From Paracoccaceae bacterium (lineage in GTDB: Bacteria > Pseudomonadota > Alphaproteobacteria > Rhodobacterales > Rhodobacteraceae): DNA of 43,975 nt. The position numbers and the translations under genes were made by a program. How positions within the stretch are numbered: the first letter of the stretch is position 1; each line of letters begins with the position of its first letter. A model generated the notes under the pieces. It was given only the letters and a program-made list of their open reading frames with translations. It was not told the origin of the DNA and made no database searches. Positions 32,727 to 41,253 of the stretch are shown in pieces. The stretch covers positions 1 to 43,975 of the forward strand of contig JANSXS010000026.1 in assembly GCA_024742835.1 (NCBI GenBank), given 5' to 3'.

Positions 32727-33538
32727 TCCTGCCACCTCTTGCCGGGCCGTGGGATCATGTAGGGCACATGCCTCCTGTAGCGCGCGAAACGGTCGCCGAA
32801 CATCGCGGAAAACCGCCTTTCCTTGAGAAGAGGGGCTGCCACGCAATAGGCGGTATAGCTGATCGCAAGGAAAAGCTGATCGGGCGTCCAGACCGGCACC
32901 GTCCACAGTGTCAGCGCGAATGACACGTAGATCGGCTGCCGGATGTAGCGGAACAGCCCCGTGCCGGGCATGTCGGGAAAACGCGGTGCGATCTTCTGGA
33001 TCAACGACATCCAGCCAAGCGCGCCCGATTGTACCTCTGCGCCTGCGTCATAGCTGGCCTTGATCAGCAAAAGCCACGCCGTGGCATAGGCCGTGCAGAT
33101 CAACCAGAACAGCGCGCCTTCGGCTCGCCACCAGATGATGCCAGAGGGCGTCCATAGGGTGAAAAGCGCCAGGAGCTGCGCAGAGGCGATGATCGCGAAA
33201 GTCGTGGTTGCCAGCGTCTTGCCATAAGGCGCGGGGGCAAGCCGGTTCAGCAGCCCGCGCCCGCGAGGCGTCAACAACAGGGAGTGGGCCAGCGGAAACT
33301 GCGCGATCAGGGTGGCATTCACCAGCCATGCCCAGGGCTGCGGCACCTGTCCCCAGCTTTCGCTCATGCCAAAGAACATCGCGACGATCATCGCGATCAC
33401 TCCGGCAGCAAAGGTCAGGTGGCAGACCGTGCCGTAAAGCAGGGCCACAAGGATGCGTCCACGCCCCGGCGGCGGGGTAAATATACCCGCGAAAAGCCGC
33501 CAGAAGCGGCGCAAAGGTGCAAGCGCGTCCTCTGTCAT
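32723..33538 (-). CDS. Membrane methyltransferase of the NnrU/isoprenylcysteine-methyltransferase type
   Basis: This 271-residue polytopic protein has about six membrane helices. The C-terminal region FRYIRQPIYVSFALTLWTVP and LKERRFSAMFGDRFARYRRHVPY corresponds to the R-H/Q-P-x-Y and E-(R/E)-x(4-6)-(F/Y)-G-x-x-(Y/F)-x-x-Y pattern of ICMT/PEMT-type SAM methyltransferases. A FPLAHSLLLTPRGR segment near residue 81 recalls NnrU and methanethiol S-methyltransferase (MddA). A role in methanethiol methylation is possible but not provable from sequence alone. It is the first gene of a three-gene minus-strand operon with ubiG and DUF4149. Confidence 0.7.
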   Translation of the reverse strand: MTEDALAPLRRFWRLFAGIFTPPPGRGRILVALLYGTVCHLTFAAGVIAMIVAMFFGMSESWGQVPQPWAWLVNATLIAQFPLAHSLLLTPRGRGLLNRLAPAPYGKTLATTTFAIIASAQLLALFTLWTPSGIIWWRAEGALFWLICTAYATAWLLLIKASYDAGAEVQSGALGWMSLIQKIAPRFPDMPGTGLFRYIRQPIYVSFALTLWTVPVWTPDQLFLAISYTAYCVAAPLLKERRFSAMFGDRFARYRRHVPYMIPRPGKRWQE

Positions 33539-33612
33539 GGAATGGCAAGATAAACTGCGCTTGCCCGGTGGCCAGAGTTGCCGACAATCGGTCGCGTTTG
33601 GGGGCGGCCATT

Positions 33613-33629
33613 AAAGCGTTCCGCCTTAA
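33613..33629. repeat. AAAGCGTTYCGC-family half-element, copy 6
   Basis: AAAGCGTTCCGCCTTAA matches copy 5 apart from one T in the CCTTTAA end. Its TTA (33626-33628) is the stop codon of the GntR regulator on the minus strand. Confidence 0.55.
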
Positions 33630-34297
33630 CCCAGCAACATCTTGAGCCCCTGCGTGACATCCGAACGGACCGCAAGCCGCAGGCCCGGTTCGTCGCCGGC
33701 CTTGAGTGCCGAGATAATCAGCCGGTGATAGCGCGGCGGTTCTTTCTGGCGCAACCGACCGTACAGCGCGCGCATCGTCGGGCCAAGTTGCAGCCAGACG
33801 GTTTCGGCCATGGCCAGCATCGCGGGCGCCTGTGCGCGCAGGTAAAGTGTGCGGTGAAATTCCAGATTGGCGCGGATATAGCCCACGGCATCCTGATGGG
33901 CGATCTTGTCGCCGATGCGGCCATGGATGCTTTGCAGCCGGTCGATCAGCGCGATATGCGCGCGGGGCAAGGCGCGGCTGGCCAATTCGACTTCGAGCAG
34001 GGCGCGCAACGCGGCCAGTTCCTCGATCCGTTCGCTGCCCAGTTCCGGGGCAGTGACCCGGCCCGAGCTTGACACGCTCAGCGCACCTTCGGCCGACAGG
34101 CGGCGCACCGCCTCGCGGGCGGGGGTCATCGACACGCCGTATTCCGCCCCGATCCCGCGCAGCGTCAAGGGCTGACCGGGGCTGAGTTCGCCATGCATGA
34201 TGCGCCCGCGCAGGCCGCGATAGACGCGATCATGTGCCGCTGTCACAGGCGCGGCCACAGCGGGTGCTGCCGTCTCGGATCTGGGAGGTACATTCAT
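33626..34297 (-). CDS. GntR-family regulator (FCD subfamily)
   Basis: This 223-residue regulator has a GntR winged helix (VYRGLRGRIMHGELSPGQPL, then LRGIGAEYGVSMTPAREAVR, about 26-65). A helical FadR/FCD ligand-binding domain follows (ELAALRALLEVELASRALPR; ANLEFHRTLY supplies the His-containing metal site). FCD regulators usually sense small organic acids. The target is unknown, and neighbours do not form an obvious catabolic operon. ATG 34297 (MNVPPRSETAAPAVAAP) is the likeliest start, although a longer frame exists. Confidence 0.85.
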   Translation of the reverse strand: MNVPPRSETAAPAVAAPVTAAHDRVYRGLRGRIMHGELSPGQPLTLRGIGAEYGVSMTPAREAVRRLSAEGALSVSSSGRVTAPELGSERIEELAALRALLEVELASRALPRAHIALIDRLQSIHGRIGDKIAHQDAVGYIRANLEFHRTLYLRAQAPAMLAMAETVWLQLGPTMRALYGRLRQKEPPRYHRLIISALKAGDEPGLRLAVRSDVTQGLKMLLG

Positions 34298-34328
34298 GGG
34301 GTATAGGTGATCACAAATTTCGCGCTCG

Positions 34329-35024
34329 TCAATCGCCGAAACGATAGCGGTGCAGGTGCGCACCGTTCTCGCGCAGCCAGCGGCGCGGCGCCTTATAACC
34401 GGGCATCAGCCGATCCACGGTTGCCCAGAAGGCCGGGCCGTGGTTCATTTCCGCCAGATGCGCCACCTCGTGGGCGGCAACGTAATCAAGCACGTCCACC
34501 GGGGCCATCACCAGCCTCCAGGAATACATCAGCCCGCCGTCATGGGTGCACGATCCCCAGCGGGATCGCGTGTCGCGCAGCGTGATGCGGCTATAGGCCC
34601 GCCCAAGCGCCGCCGCGTATCTGTCAGAGGCGTCCGCCAGCCGGTCGCGCGCGGTCGCCTTGAGCCAGGCGCGCACCCGCGCCCCCGCCTCCGCTGCGTC
34701 ACCGGGTACCCAAAGCGCGTCATCCGCAAGCTGCACGCGCCTGCCTTTGCCGCCCGCCTCGACGCGGATCATCCGCCCACCCAGGGGCACGGCGGTGCCC
34801 GGCACGACCTCTACGCTCTCTGGCTGGCGGCCAAGCTGCGCGCGCAGCCAGTCGGCCTTGGTGCGGGCAAAGGCAAGCGCCTCACGCTCGTTCACGCCAT
34901 GCGGCAAGGTCAGGGTCACTTTGCCGTCCACGCCCGAGACGCGCAACGAAATGCGCCGCGCCCGGCCCGAGCGCCGCAGATGAAGGTTCACAGGGGGGTT
35001 GCCGGGCAGGACATATGCGCCCAT
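34329..35024 (-). CDS. YgjP/SprT-type metallopeptidase-like protein (DUF45)
   Basis: This 231-residue cytoplasmic protein of the YgjP (DUF45, M48-like) family has the zinc motif HEVAHLAEMNHGPAFW (HExxH, with the downstream His as third ligand), preceded by the conserved RDTRSRWGSCTHDGGLMYSW. The basic N-terminus RRSGRARRISLRV is also typical. The proteolytic substrate is unknown. It is a single-gene unit, divergent from the TIGR02300 gene. Confidence 0.88.
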   Translation of the reverse strand: MGAYVLPGNPPVNLHLRRSGRARRISLRVSGVDGKVTLTLPHGVNEREALAFARTKADWLRAQLGRQPESVEVVPGTAVPLGGRMIRVEAGGKGRRVQLADDALWVPGDAAEAGARVRAWLKATARDRLADASDRYAAALGRAYSRITLRDTRSRWGSCTHDGGLMYSWRLVMAPVDVLDYVAAHEVAHLAEMNHGPAFWATVDRLMPGYKAPRRWLRENGAHLHRYRFGD

Positions 35025-35140
35025 ATAGCTTGCACTCCACGATCCGCACTGCCCGCCGCTAAAGGCTTTGACAGCTTTCCTGTCTTATGGCAGGTGGCGC
35101 AGATCGTCTGCAAGACATAGACATGCCAGAGGGAAACATC

Positions 35141-35467
35141 ATGCCCAAGGAAGAATGGGGCGTTAAGCGCCTTTGCCCGACCACAGGGAAACGCTTTTAC
35201 GACCTGAACAAGGATCCGATCGTCAGCCCCTATACCGGGGAAGTCGTGGAATTGAACACTGGCAAGAGCCGGTCGATCACCGCTGACGCAGAAGACGCGG
35301 AAACCAAGAAGATGAAGTCCAAGGATGCCGAGGGCGATAGCAGCGAGAACGAAGACGAGGTTGATGTCGATGTCGACCTTGACGACGATGTGCTGGACGA
35401 TGACGATGACGACAACGTCTCGCTTGACGAGATCGCGGACGTGGCCAAGGAAGACGACGACACCTGA
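35141..35467 (+). CDS. TIGR02300 family protein with acidic tail
   Basis: This 108-residue protein has an N-terminal domain WGVKRLCPTTGKRFYDLNKD followed by PIVSPYTGEVVEL, the hallmark of the alphaproteobacterial TIGR02300 family of unknown function. The C-terminal half is almost entirely Asp/Glu (VDVDVDLDDDVLDDDDDD). ATG 35141 is preferred over ATG 35123 because GAGGG lies 8 nt upstream and MPKEEWG is the usual start. Confidence 0.85.
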   Translation: MPKEEWGVKRLCPTTGKRFYDLNKDPIVSPYTGEVVELNTGKSRSITADAEDAETKKMKSKDAEGDSSENEDEVDVDVDLDDDVLDDDDDDNVSLDEIADVAKEDDDT

Positions 35468-35484
35468 GCGTTGTCACGAAAGCA

Positions 35485-35510
35485 GGCGGGATTTTTCCCT
35501 TGATCCCGCC
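35485..35510 (+). terminator. Terminator-like hairpin after the TIGR02300 gene
   Basis: GGCGGGAT (35485-35492) and ATCCCGCC (35503-35510) make a perfect 8-bp stem around a pyrimidine-rich 10-nt loop, 17 bp past the stop. The flanking AAAGC and GCTTT may extend the stem imperfectly. It separates this gene from tRNA-Ala. Confidence 0.6.
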
Positions 35511-35561
35511 CGCCGCTTTCCGTAAGAGCGGCGCACTATACAGGCTGACATGCCTGCGGAT

Positions 35562-35637
<76 letters not shown>

Positions 35638-35749
35638 TCTTCCTTTAGACATTGAAATTCCCTCTAAAGCCTTGACCGAAATGTATGTCTTGTCGGTTCG
35701 ACAGCCTGCATCCGTAGCGTAACGTAATGGTTCTGCGCCGGGTCGAAAA

Positions 35750-35923
35750 CAGTGCAAGACAACAGTGAACTATCACAAGCCCCGTTACAAACGGCGCAAC
35801 CGCATAGAAATGATGTTTTACCGGCTCAAGGATTGGAAGCGCGTGGCGATACGCTATGACCGCTGTCCCAAGGTCTTTGTGTCGGCCATTGCCCTCGCAG
35901 CCGTCGTCATCTACCGGTTATGA
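35750..35923 (+). mobile_element. IS5-family transposase remnant (C-terminal fragment)
   Basis: The frame ending at TGA 35921-35923 reads TVNYHKPRYKRRNRIEMMFY, then RLKDWKRVAIRYDRCPKVF and SAIALAAVVIYRL. This is the C-terminal DDE-domain end of IS5-type transposases (the YR.RNR.E..F..LKD..R...RYD pattern contains the catalytic Glu). Upstream coding sequence and terminal repeats are missing, so it is a decayed fragment. The rest of the 332-bp gap from tRNA-Ala to the aminotransferase (35638-35749 and 35924-35969) shows nothing I can identify. Confidence 0.8.
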
Positions 35924-35969
35924 TACTGGACCCCAGGGTAGATTCAAACGGCAAAGCGAAGGATCAGCC

Positions 35970-36833
35970 ATGCCCACAGGCACCAATATCCGCACCTATC
36001 ACGAGGGCACATGGCATGATGGCGACATCCCGGTGATGCGGGCCGCCGATCACGGCATGTGGCTGGGTTCGAACGTATTCGACGGGGCGCGCATGGCCCA
36101 TGGGCTGACCCCGGATCTGGAATTGCATTGCGAACGGCTCAATGCCTCTGCACGGGCACTGATGGTCACCCCGACGCTGACCGCCGCGCAGATGGTCGAG
36201 ATCGTGCGCGAGGGGCTGAAGACCTATCCCGAAAAGGCCGCAGTCTATATCCGTCCCATGTACTGGGCAATCGAAGGCGGCATGTCCGCCATTGTTCCAA
36301 AGGAGGGCGGCGAGACCGGTTTCGCGATCAGCCTCGAAGAGATCCCGATGGCGCCCGCCGATCATTCCGCCACCCTTACCCGCACGCGCTTTCGCCGCCC
36401 TGTGCTGGAGGATGCGGTCGTCAATGCCAAGGCCGCCTGTCTTTACCCCAACAACGCCCGAATGCTGGCCGAGGCGCGCTCCAGGGGCTTTACCAATGCT
36501 ATCGTCGCCGATGCGCTTGGGAACGTGGCCGAAGCCGCGACCGCCAATGTCTTTGCGGTCCGCGACGGCGAGGTGTTCACGCCGGTGCCCAACGGCACCT
36601 TCCTGGCGGGCATCACCCGTGCGCGCCACATCGCCAACCTGCGCGCCGATGGCGTGCGGGTGCATGAATGCGTGATGTCCTTCGATGATTTTCACGATGC
36701 CGACGAGGTGTTTCTGTCGGGTAACATGATGAAGGTGATCCCCGTGACCGCCTTTGATGACACCAATTACCAGATCGGCCCAGTCACCCGCCGCGTGCGC
36801 GAGATGTACTGGGATTGGGCCGGTCGCGCATAG
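35970..36833 (+). CDS. Branched-chain-type (class IV) aminotransferase
   Basis: This 287-residue PLP-dependent fold-type IV aminotransferase is related to IlvE. Landmarks are MWLGSNVFDGARMAHG near the N-terminus, IRPMYWAIEGGMSAIVPKEG, the Lys-bearing segment VVNAKAACLYPNNARMLAEA, and ALGNVAEAATANVFAVRDGE followed by TFLAGITRARHIA. It probably interconverts branched-chain 2-oxo acids and amino acids using glutamate; a D-amino-acid or other class IV specificity cannot be excluded. ATG 35970 follows AAGGA. The flavoprotein gene begins 2 bp after its stop, suggesting an operon. Confidence 0.85.
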   Translation: MPTGTNIRTYHEGTWHDGDIPVMRAADHGMWLGSNVFDGARMAHGLTPDLELHCERLNASARALMVTPTLTAAQMVEIVREGLKTYPEKAAVYIRPMYWAIEGGMSAIVPKEGGETGFAISLEEIPMAPADHSATLTRTRFRRPVLEDAVVNAKAACLYPNNARMLAEARSRGFTNAIVADALGNVAEAATANVFAVRDGEVFTPVPNGTFLAGITRARHIANLRADGVRVHECVMSFDDFHDADEVFLSGNMMKVIPVTAFDDTNYQIGPVTRRVREMYWDWAGRA

Positions 36834-36835
36834 GT

Positions 36836-38881
36836 ATGAAACAGATGGCCAGCGATCCACTTCTCCAGCCCTTCCAGCTCAAGCATTTGACGCTGAAAAA
36901 CAGGCTGATGACCTCCAGCCACGAACCCGCCTACACCGAGGACGGGATGCCCAAGGACCGCTACAGGCTTTACCATGTGGAACGCGCCAAGGGTGGGCTG
37001 GCGATGACCATGACCGCAGGCTCCGCGGTGGTGTCGCGCGACAGCCCGCCGGTTTTCGGAAATGTGCTCGCCTACAAGGACGAGGTGGTGCCCTGGCTGC
37101 GCAACCTGGCAGACGATTGCCACGAGCACGGCTGCGCGGTGATGATCCAGCTCACGCATCTGGGCCGCCGCTCTGTCTGGGACGGGGGCGATTGGCTGCC
37201 GACCGTGGCACCGGGGCCCGAACGAGAGCCGGCGCACCGTGCCTTTCCCAAGGTGGCCGAGGATTGGGATATCGCGCGAATCATCGCCGATTTCGCCGAT
37301 GCGACCGAGCGGATGCAGGCCGCCGGCCTCGATGGGATCGAGCTGGAATGCTACGGTCATCTTCTGGACCAGTTCCTCAGCCCGCTGACCAACACGCAAC
37401 CCGCGCCCTGGGGGGGCGACTTATCCAACCGTATGCGCTTTGCCATTGAGGTGCTGACCGCCTGCCGCAAGCGCGTCGGGCCGGATTTCATCATCGGCCT
37501 GCGCTATGTCGCGGACGAGGATACGCCCGGCGGCACCACCCTTGACGAGGGCGTGACCTTTGCCAACCATCTCAAGCAGGCGGGGCTGATCGACTTTATC
37601 AACGTGATCCGGGGCCGCATCCATACCGACGCCGCGCTGGCCGACGTGATCCCGGTGCAGGGTATGCGCTCTGCCCCGCATCTCGATTTCGCGGGCCGCG
37701 TCCGGGCCGAGGTGGGCCTGCCCACCTTCCACGCCTCCAAGATCGCCGATGTCGCGACGGCGCGCCACGCGGTGGCCACCGGCCAGCTTGACATGGTCGG
37801 CATGACCCGCGCCCATATGGCCGATCCGCATATCGTGGAAAAACTGGCCGAGGGGCGCGAACACGACATCCGCCCCTGCGTGGGGGCCACCTATTGCCTG
37901 GGGCGCATCTATCACGGCCAGGCGGCGCTGTGCATCCACAATGCCGCCACCGGGCGCGAGGCGACGATGCCGCACAAGATCGCCCGCGCCGACACGCCCA
38001 AACGCGTGACCGTGGTGGGGGCTGGGCCAGCCGGGCTTGAAGCCGCGCGCGTCGCCGCAGAGCGCGGCCACGCGGTGACGGTGTTCGAGGCGGCGGACCA
38101 GCCCGGCGGGCAGGTGCGGCTATGCGCGCTGACCAAGCTGCGCAGCGACATGATCGGGATCATCGACTGGCGCATGGCGCAATGCGAGGCGATGGGTGTG
38201 ACGTTTCGCTTCAACACCTACGCCGGGGTCTCTGACGTGACAGAAACCGCTCCGGACGTGGTTGTCATCGCTACCGGCGGGCTGCCCAACGAACAGACCC
38301 TGGCAGCGGGCAACGATCTGGCGGTGACGCCGTGGGACATCCTGTCAGGCGACGTGAAGCCGGGCGAACAGGTTCTGATCCATGACGAGACCGGCGATTA
38401 CGCCGCCCTGCAAACCGCCGAGAAGCTGACCGATGCCGGCGCCAAGGTCGAGATCGTGACGCCCTATTCAGCGGCCAGCACGGATGTATCGGGCATCACG
38501 TTGGTTCCCTTCATGCGCAAGCTGCAAGCCCGCGATGTGCGCTTTACCGTTGCCTGGCGGGTGTCCGAACTGCACCGCGAGGGCAATCGCCTGCGCGCCG
38601 TGCTCGGCTCGGATTATGCGCATGACGAACGCCGTGAACGGATCGTGGATCAGGTCGTGGTCAACCATGGCACAGCACCCTTGGACGATCTCTATTTCGA
38701 ACTCAAGCCGGACTCCGCCAATCTTGGCGTTGTCGATTACGAGGCGCTTGTGGCGGGCCATCCACAAACCGCGTCCGGCGGTCCGGAGGGGTTTCAACTG
38801 TTTCGCATCGGTGACGCCGTCTCATCGCGTAACACCCATGCCGCCATATTCGACGCATTGCGCCTTATGAAAGACATTTGA
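36836..38881 (+). CDS. Old-yellow-enzyme-family NADH:flavin oxidoreductase, N-methylproline-demethylase-like
   Basis: This 681-residue protein is a fusion of an FMN TIM barrel (about 1-350) and a C-terminal FAD/NAD(P)H domain (VTVVGAGPAGLEAARVAAER), like trimethylamine dehydrogenase and dienoyl-CoA reductase. LLQPFQLKHLTLKNRLMTSS and YHVERAKGGLAMTMTAGSAV are typical of the StcD/N-methylproline demethylase branch. The iron-sulfur region reads CVGATYCLGR and ALCIHNAATG, with Ala where the second canonical Cys would be, so only three of four Cys are obvious. The start is ATG 36836 or 36845 (MASDPLL). It probably demethylates N-methylated amino acids; the substrate is unproven. Confidence 0.82.
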   Translation: MKQMASDPLLQPFQLKHLTLKNRLMTSSHEPAYTEDGMPKDRYRLYHVERAKGGLAMTMTAGSAVVSRDSPPVFGNVLAYKDEVVPWLRNLADDCHEHGCAVMIQLTHLGRRSVWDGGDWLPTVAPGPEREPAHRAFPKVAEDWDIARIIADFADATERMQAAGLDGIELECYGHLLDQFLSPLTNTQPAPWGGDLSNRMRFAIEVLTACRKRVGPDFIIGLRYVADEDTPGGTTLDEGVTFANHLKQAGLIDFINVIRGRIHTDAALADVIPVQGMRSAPHLDFAGRVRAEVGLPTFHASKIADVATARHAVATGQLDMVGMTRAHMADPHIVEKLAEGREHDIRPCVGATYCLGRIYHGQAALCIHNAATGREATMPHKIARADTPKRVTVVGAGPAGLEAARVAAERGHAVTVFEAADQPGGQVRLCALTKLRSDMIGIIDWRMAQCEAMGVTFRFNTYAGVSDVTETAPDVVVIATGGLPNEQTLAAGNDLAVTPWDILSGDVKPGEQVLIHDETGDYAALQTAEKLTDAGAKVEIVTPYSAASTDVSGITLVPFMRKLQARDVRFTVAWRVSELHREGNRLRAVLGSDYAHDERRERIVDQVVVNHGTAPLDDLYFELKPDSANLGVVDYEALVAGHPQTASGGPEGFQLFRIGDAVSSRNTHAAIFDALRLMKDI

Positions 38882-38931
38882 TCCAAAGGCGCGGCGGGGG
38901 CAACCAGCGGACCTCTCGTCCGGCATGGCCA

Positions 38932-40587
38932 TCAGGCAAAACTGCCATGACAGAACCAGCCTGCCCCAAGCGCCGCGCCATGGGCGTAGTACAGCCACAA
39001 CCGGTCACCACGTGTTGTCAACACCTGCCAATAATCGCGCTGGCCCGACCGCCAGTCGGGTTCATCCAGCCACCATTCGGGTGAAATGCGTTCAGGCCCG
39101 CGCGCCTCGGCCAGATCGTGATCGCGCCCGCGCCAACGGAACCGCGCCGCCGGATGGGGCGCGTCGGGGGCCTGTACCGGTTCGGGCCGCCACATCAGCA
39201 AGGGGCGCGGATTGACAGGCCGTGACCAGCCCGCCGCTGGCTCGGACCAGGCCGCCGCCAGAACCTGTGCGGTCTTTTCCGGGATATGGGTGCTGACCGG
39301 GTGACGACGGGTGATTGCCTCCAGCCCGGTCCGCGCGCCGATCCGGGCGATCAGATCCTCCAGCCCGGTCTCTTGTACCAGCCGCTCGCAGACCGTCGTG
39401 CCGGTCTCCGAATGGCCTGGCTGATCACGCGGCTCGGCGGGTTCCACCTGCGTGGCTTCCAGCCGCAGCATGTCGATGCCGAAGCCTGCGTCGATCTGCT
39501 CCAGTTTCATGGCCAGAGGCGCGCGGATCCGGTTGGGCGCGTCGCTCGGGCGTGCCAGCCCGGCTGCGATCACGCTGACCTGTCCATCGCATCGAAACGC
39601 CTGTAGCCGTAGCTGCCGCGCGCCTTGTCCTTGTGCGCTCAGCAAAGCGCAAAGACGCGGCACCAGAAGGTCGAGCGCGGCCAGCATATCCGACACGAGC
39701 CCGATGGGCTCGGGGAGGGTCAGCCGGGTGGCAAAGCGTGGCGCGGCGCGGGCCGGTGACACCGGTTCGGGTGCCGCGCCGATGGCCTGATCCAGCCGGT
39801 GTACCAGCCCCCGGCCAAAGCGGCGCGCAAGCGGCGCGCGCGGCTGGCCCAGCAGATCACCGATCCGTCGCAGGCCAAGCCGCGCCAGCGCCTCGGCCGT
39901 TTCCGGCTCCAGCCGCAGCGCGGCCACGGGCAGCGGCGACAGCACGCCATGTGCGCGGCCGGGCGGCGCGATGCATGGCGCGATTGCACCTGCGGTCAGC
40001 GCCGCCGGTGCCGCCCCGCCCCGTTCCCAGTGACGCCGTTTCGCGGCGCGCGCGCGGGTCGCGCGGGCCTCTTGGTCAATCGCATCTCCGGATCGGGCGG
40101 CCCCCGGTGCGGTACCGGCGTAGCGCGCCAACGCCCAGGCCGCGCCTACCGTGCCCGCCATGCCGCAGCGCGCGGAAAGCCCCAGATCGCCCGCCTCCGC
40201 AATCACCTGCGCGATCAGCGATTCTTCGCCCCCGAAAAGATGCGCGCAGCCTGTCACATCCAGCATCAGCGCGTCGGGCGGTTCCACCGCCACCCACGGA
40301 GAGAACTTGCCCGCCCAACGCAGCAGCGCCTCCAGAAACGCCGCCTCGGCCTGTGGGTTCTGCACACGGGTCAGCAGCCCGGCGCATATCGCATGTGCAT
40401 CGCGCAGCGGCTGGCCCACGCGCAGCCCGGCACCCTCGGCGGCCGCCGACAGGCTGCAAAGCGCCTGCATCTGGCCGGTCTCATGCAGCACCGCAAAGGG
40501 CGCGTCATCGGGCAGATCAAGACGCCGCAGCAGGCGTTCGGCCCCCAGCCGGGGAAACCAGATGGATAGAATACGCCGTTCGGGCAT
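38932..40587 (-). CDS. imuB: ImuB, inactive Y-family polymerase homologue of SOS mutagenesis
   Basis: ImuB is a catalytically inactive Y-family polymerase relative that links the beta clamp to DnaE2 in damage-induced mutagenesis. The 551-residue product opens RILSIWFPRLGAERLLRRLD and has ALMLDVTGCAHLFGGEESLI plus the HhH region ALARLGLRRIGDLLGQP. The long C-terminal half ends WWLDEPDWRSGQRDYWQVLT, a typical ImuB end. ATG 40587 is preferred over ATG 40623 because it matches the family start and leaves the SOS box upstream; ATG 40623 would lie inside that box. No imuA or dnaE2 adjoins, which is unusual. Confidence 0.9.
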   Translation of the reverse strand: MPERRILSIWFPRLGAERLLRRLDLPDDAPFAVLHETGQMQALCSLSAAAEGAGLRVGQPLRDAHAICAGLLTRVQNPQAEAAFLEALLRWAGKFSPWVAVEPPDALMLDVTGCAHLFGGEESLIAQVIAEAGDLGLSARCGMAGTVGAAWALARYAGTAPGAARSGDAIDQEARATRARAAKRRHWERGGAAPAALTAGAIAPCIAPPGRAHGVLSPLPVAALRLEPETAEALARLGLRRIGDLLGQPRAPLARRFGRGLVHRLDQAIGAAPEPVSPARAAPRFATRLTLPEPIGLVSDMLAALDLLVPRLCALLSAQGQGARQLRLQAFRCDGQVSVIAAGLARPSDAPNRIRAPLAMKLEQIDAGFGIDMLRLEATQVEPAEPRDQPGHSETGTTVCERLVQETGLEDLIARIGARTGLEAITRRHPVSTHIPEKTAQVLAAAWSEPAAGWSRPVNPRPLLMWRPEPVQAPDAPHPAARFRWRGRDHDLAEARGPERISPEWWLDEPDWRSGQRDYWQVLTTRGDRLWLYYAHGAALGAGWFCHGSFA

Positions 40588-40617
40588 GGGCAGCGGTCCC
40601 AGATCAGCAGGATATTT

Positions 40618-40632
40618 GTTCATGTTATGTTC
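40618..40632. promoter_or_regulatory. LexA (SOS) box of imuB
   Basis: GTTCATGTTATGTTC is a perfect instance of the alphaproteobacterial LexA consensus GTTC-N7-GTTC. It lies 31-45 bp upstream of the imuB start at 40587, in the right place for SOS repression of this minus-strand gene. Confidence 0.85.
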
Positions 40633-40640
40633 TATAAATT

Positions 40641-40673
40641 AGAGCGGACCCGACCATGAGTCGAGTCCGCTCT
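40641..40673 (-). terminator. Terminator hairpin between usp and imuB
   Basis: AGAGCGGAC and GTCCGCTCT form a perfect 9-bp stem, which continues with CGAC/GTCG after one mismatch, and the loop is short. On the minus strand it is followed by AATTTAT. It should stop transcription from the universal stress gene before imuB, isolating the SOS promoter. Confidence 0.7.
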
Positions 40674-40725
40674 TGCGTCACCTGCCATGATGCGGCGCGC
40701 GGCCGCCAATCGGGGCCAGTCGCGG

Positions 40726-41148
40726 TCAGTCGGGGTTGCGCACCACCAGCACCGAAATCGGCGCATGGGACGCCAGCCGCCCGCCATGGGAATTCACCAG
40801 ATAATCAAGCCATCCCGGCTGATGCGTCGCCATCACCACGAGGTCGGCCTCCATCTTTTCAATCGCTTCCAGCAGCTTGCGGTCGATATCCACGCTGACA
40901 TCATGGGCATCAAGCACATGCGTGCCGATCTCGATACCGTGCGTTTCGCCCTGTTCCCGAGCGTAATCTTCGACCATCCGCGGCGAGGTTCTGGACGAGT
41001 GTTCCTTGCTCGCCAGCGGTCCGCCGCTGATGCTGACCATGGTCAGCCGGGCGTCATACAGTTTGGCCATGTCCGCGGCGGCCTTGGTGGCCCGGTCCAT
41101 GTTTTCCTCGTGCGCCATATCAACGGGCACCATAATGTGTTTAAACAT
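40726..41148 (-). CDS. Universal stress protein (UspA family)
   Basis: This 140-residue single-domain Usp starts MFKHIMVPVDMAHEENMDRA. The core ends KMEADLVVMATHQPGWLDYL and SHGGRLASHAPISVLVVRNPD, where the nucleotide-binding G-x2-G-x9-G-(S/T) motif of ATP-binding members is altered (SHGGRLASHAPIS), so ATP binding is doubtful. It has a cytoplasmic stress-related role with unknown partner. A GAGGATTTATTT stretch precedes the start, the gene is divergent from arsR, and a hairpin follows. Confidence 0.88.
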   Translation of the reverse strand: MFKHIMVPVDMAHEENMDRATKAAADMAKLYDARLTMVSISGGPLASKEHSSRTSPRMVEDYAREQGETHGIEIGTHVLDAHDVSVDIDRKLLEAIEKMEADLVVMATHQPGWLDYLVNSHGGRLASHAPISVLVVRNPD

Positions 41149-41253
41149 AAATAAATCCTCCTTTGGTCAGGGTAGTTGTCTTATCATGCGCTCTGCCTTG
41201 TTCCAGATCAAAGGCAGTTGACGCCGCGCGCGGCGCAGGGCTTTAAGGAAGGC

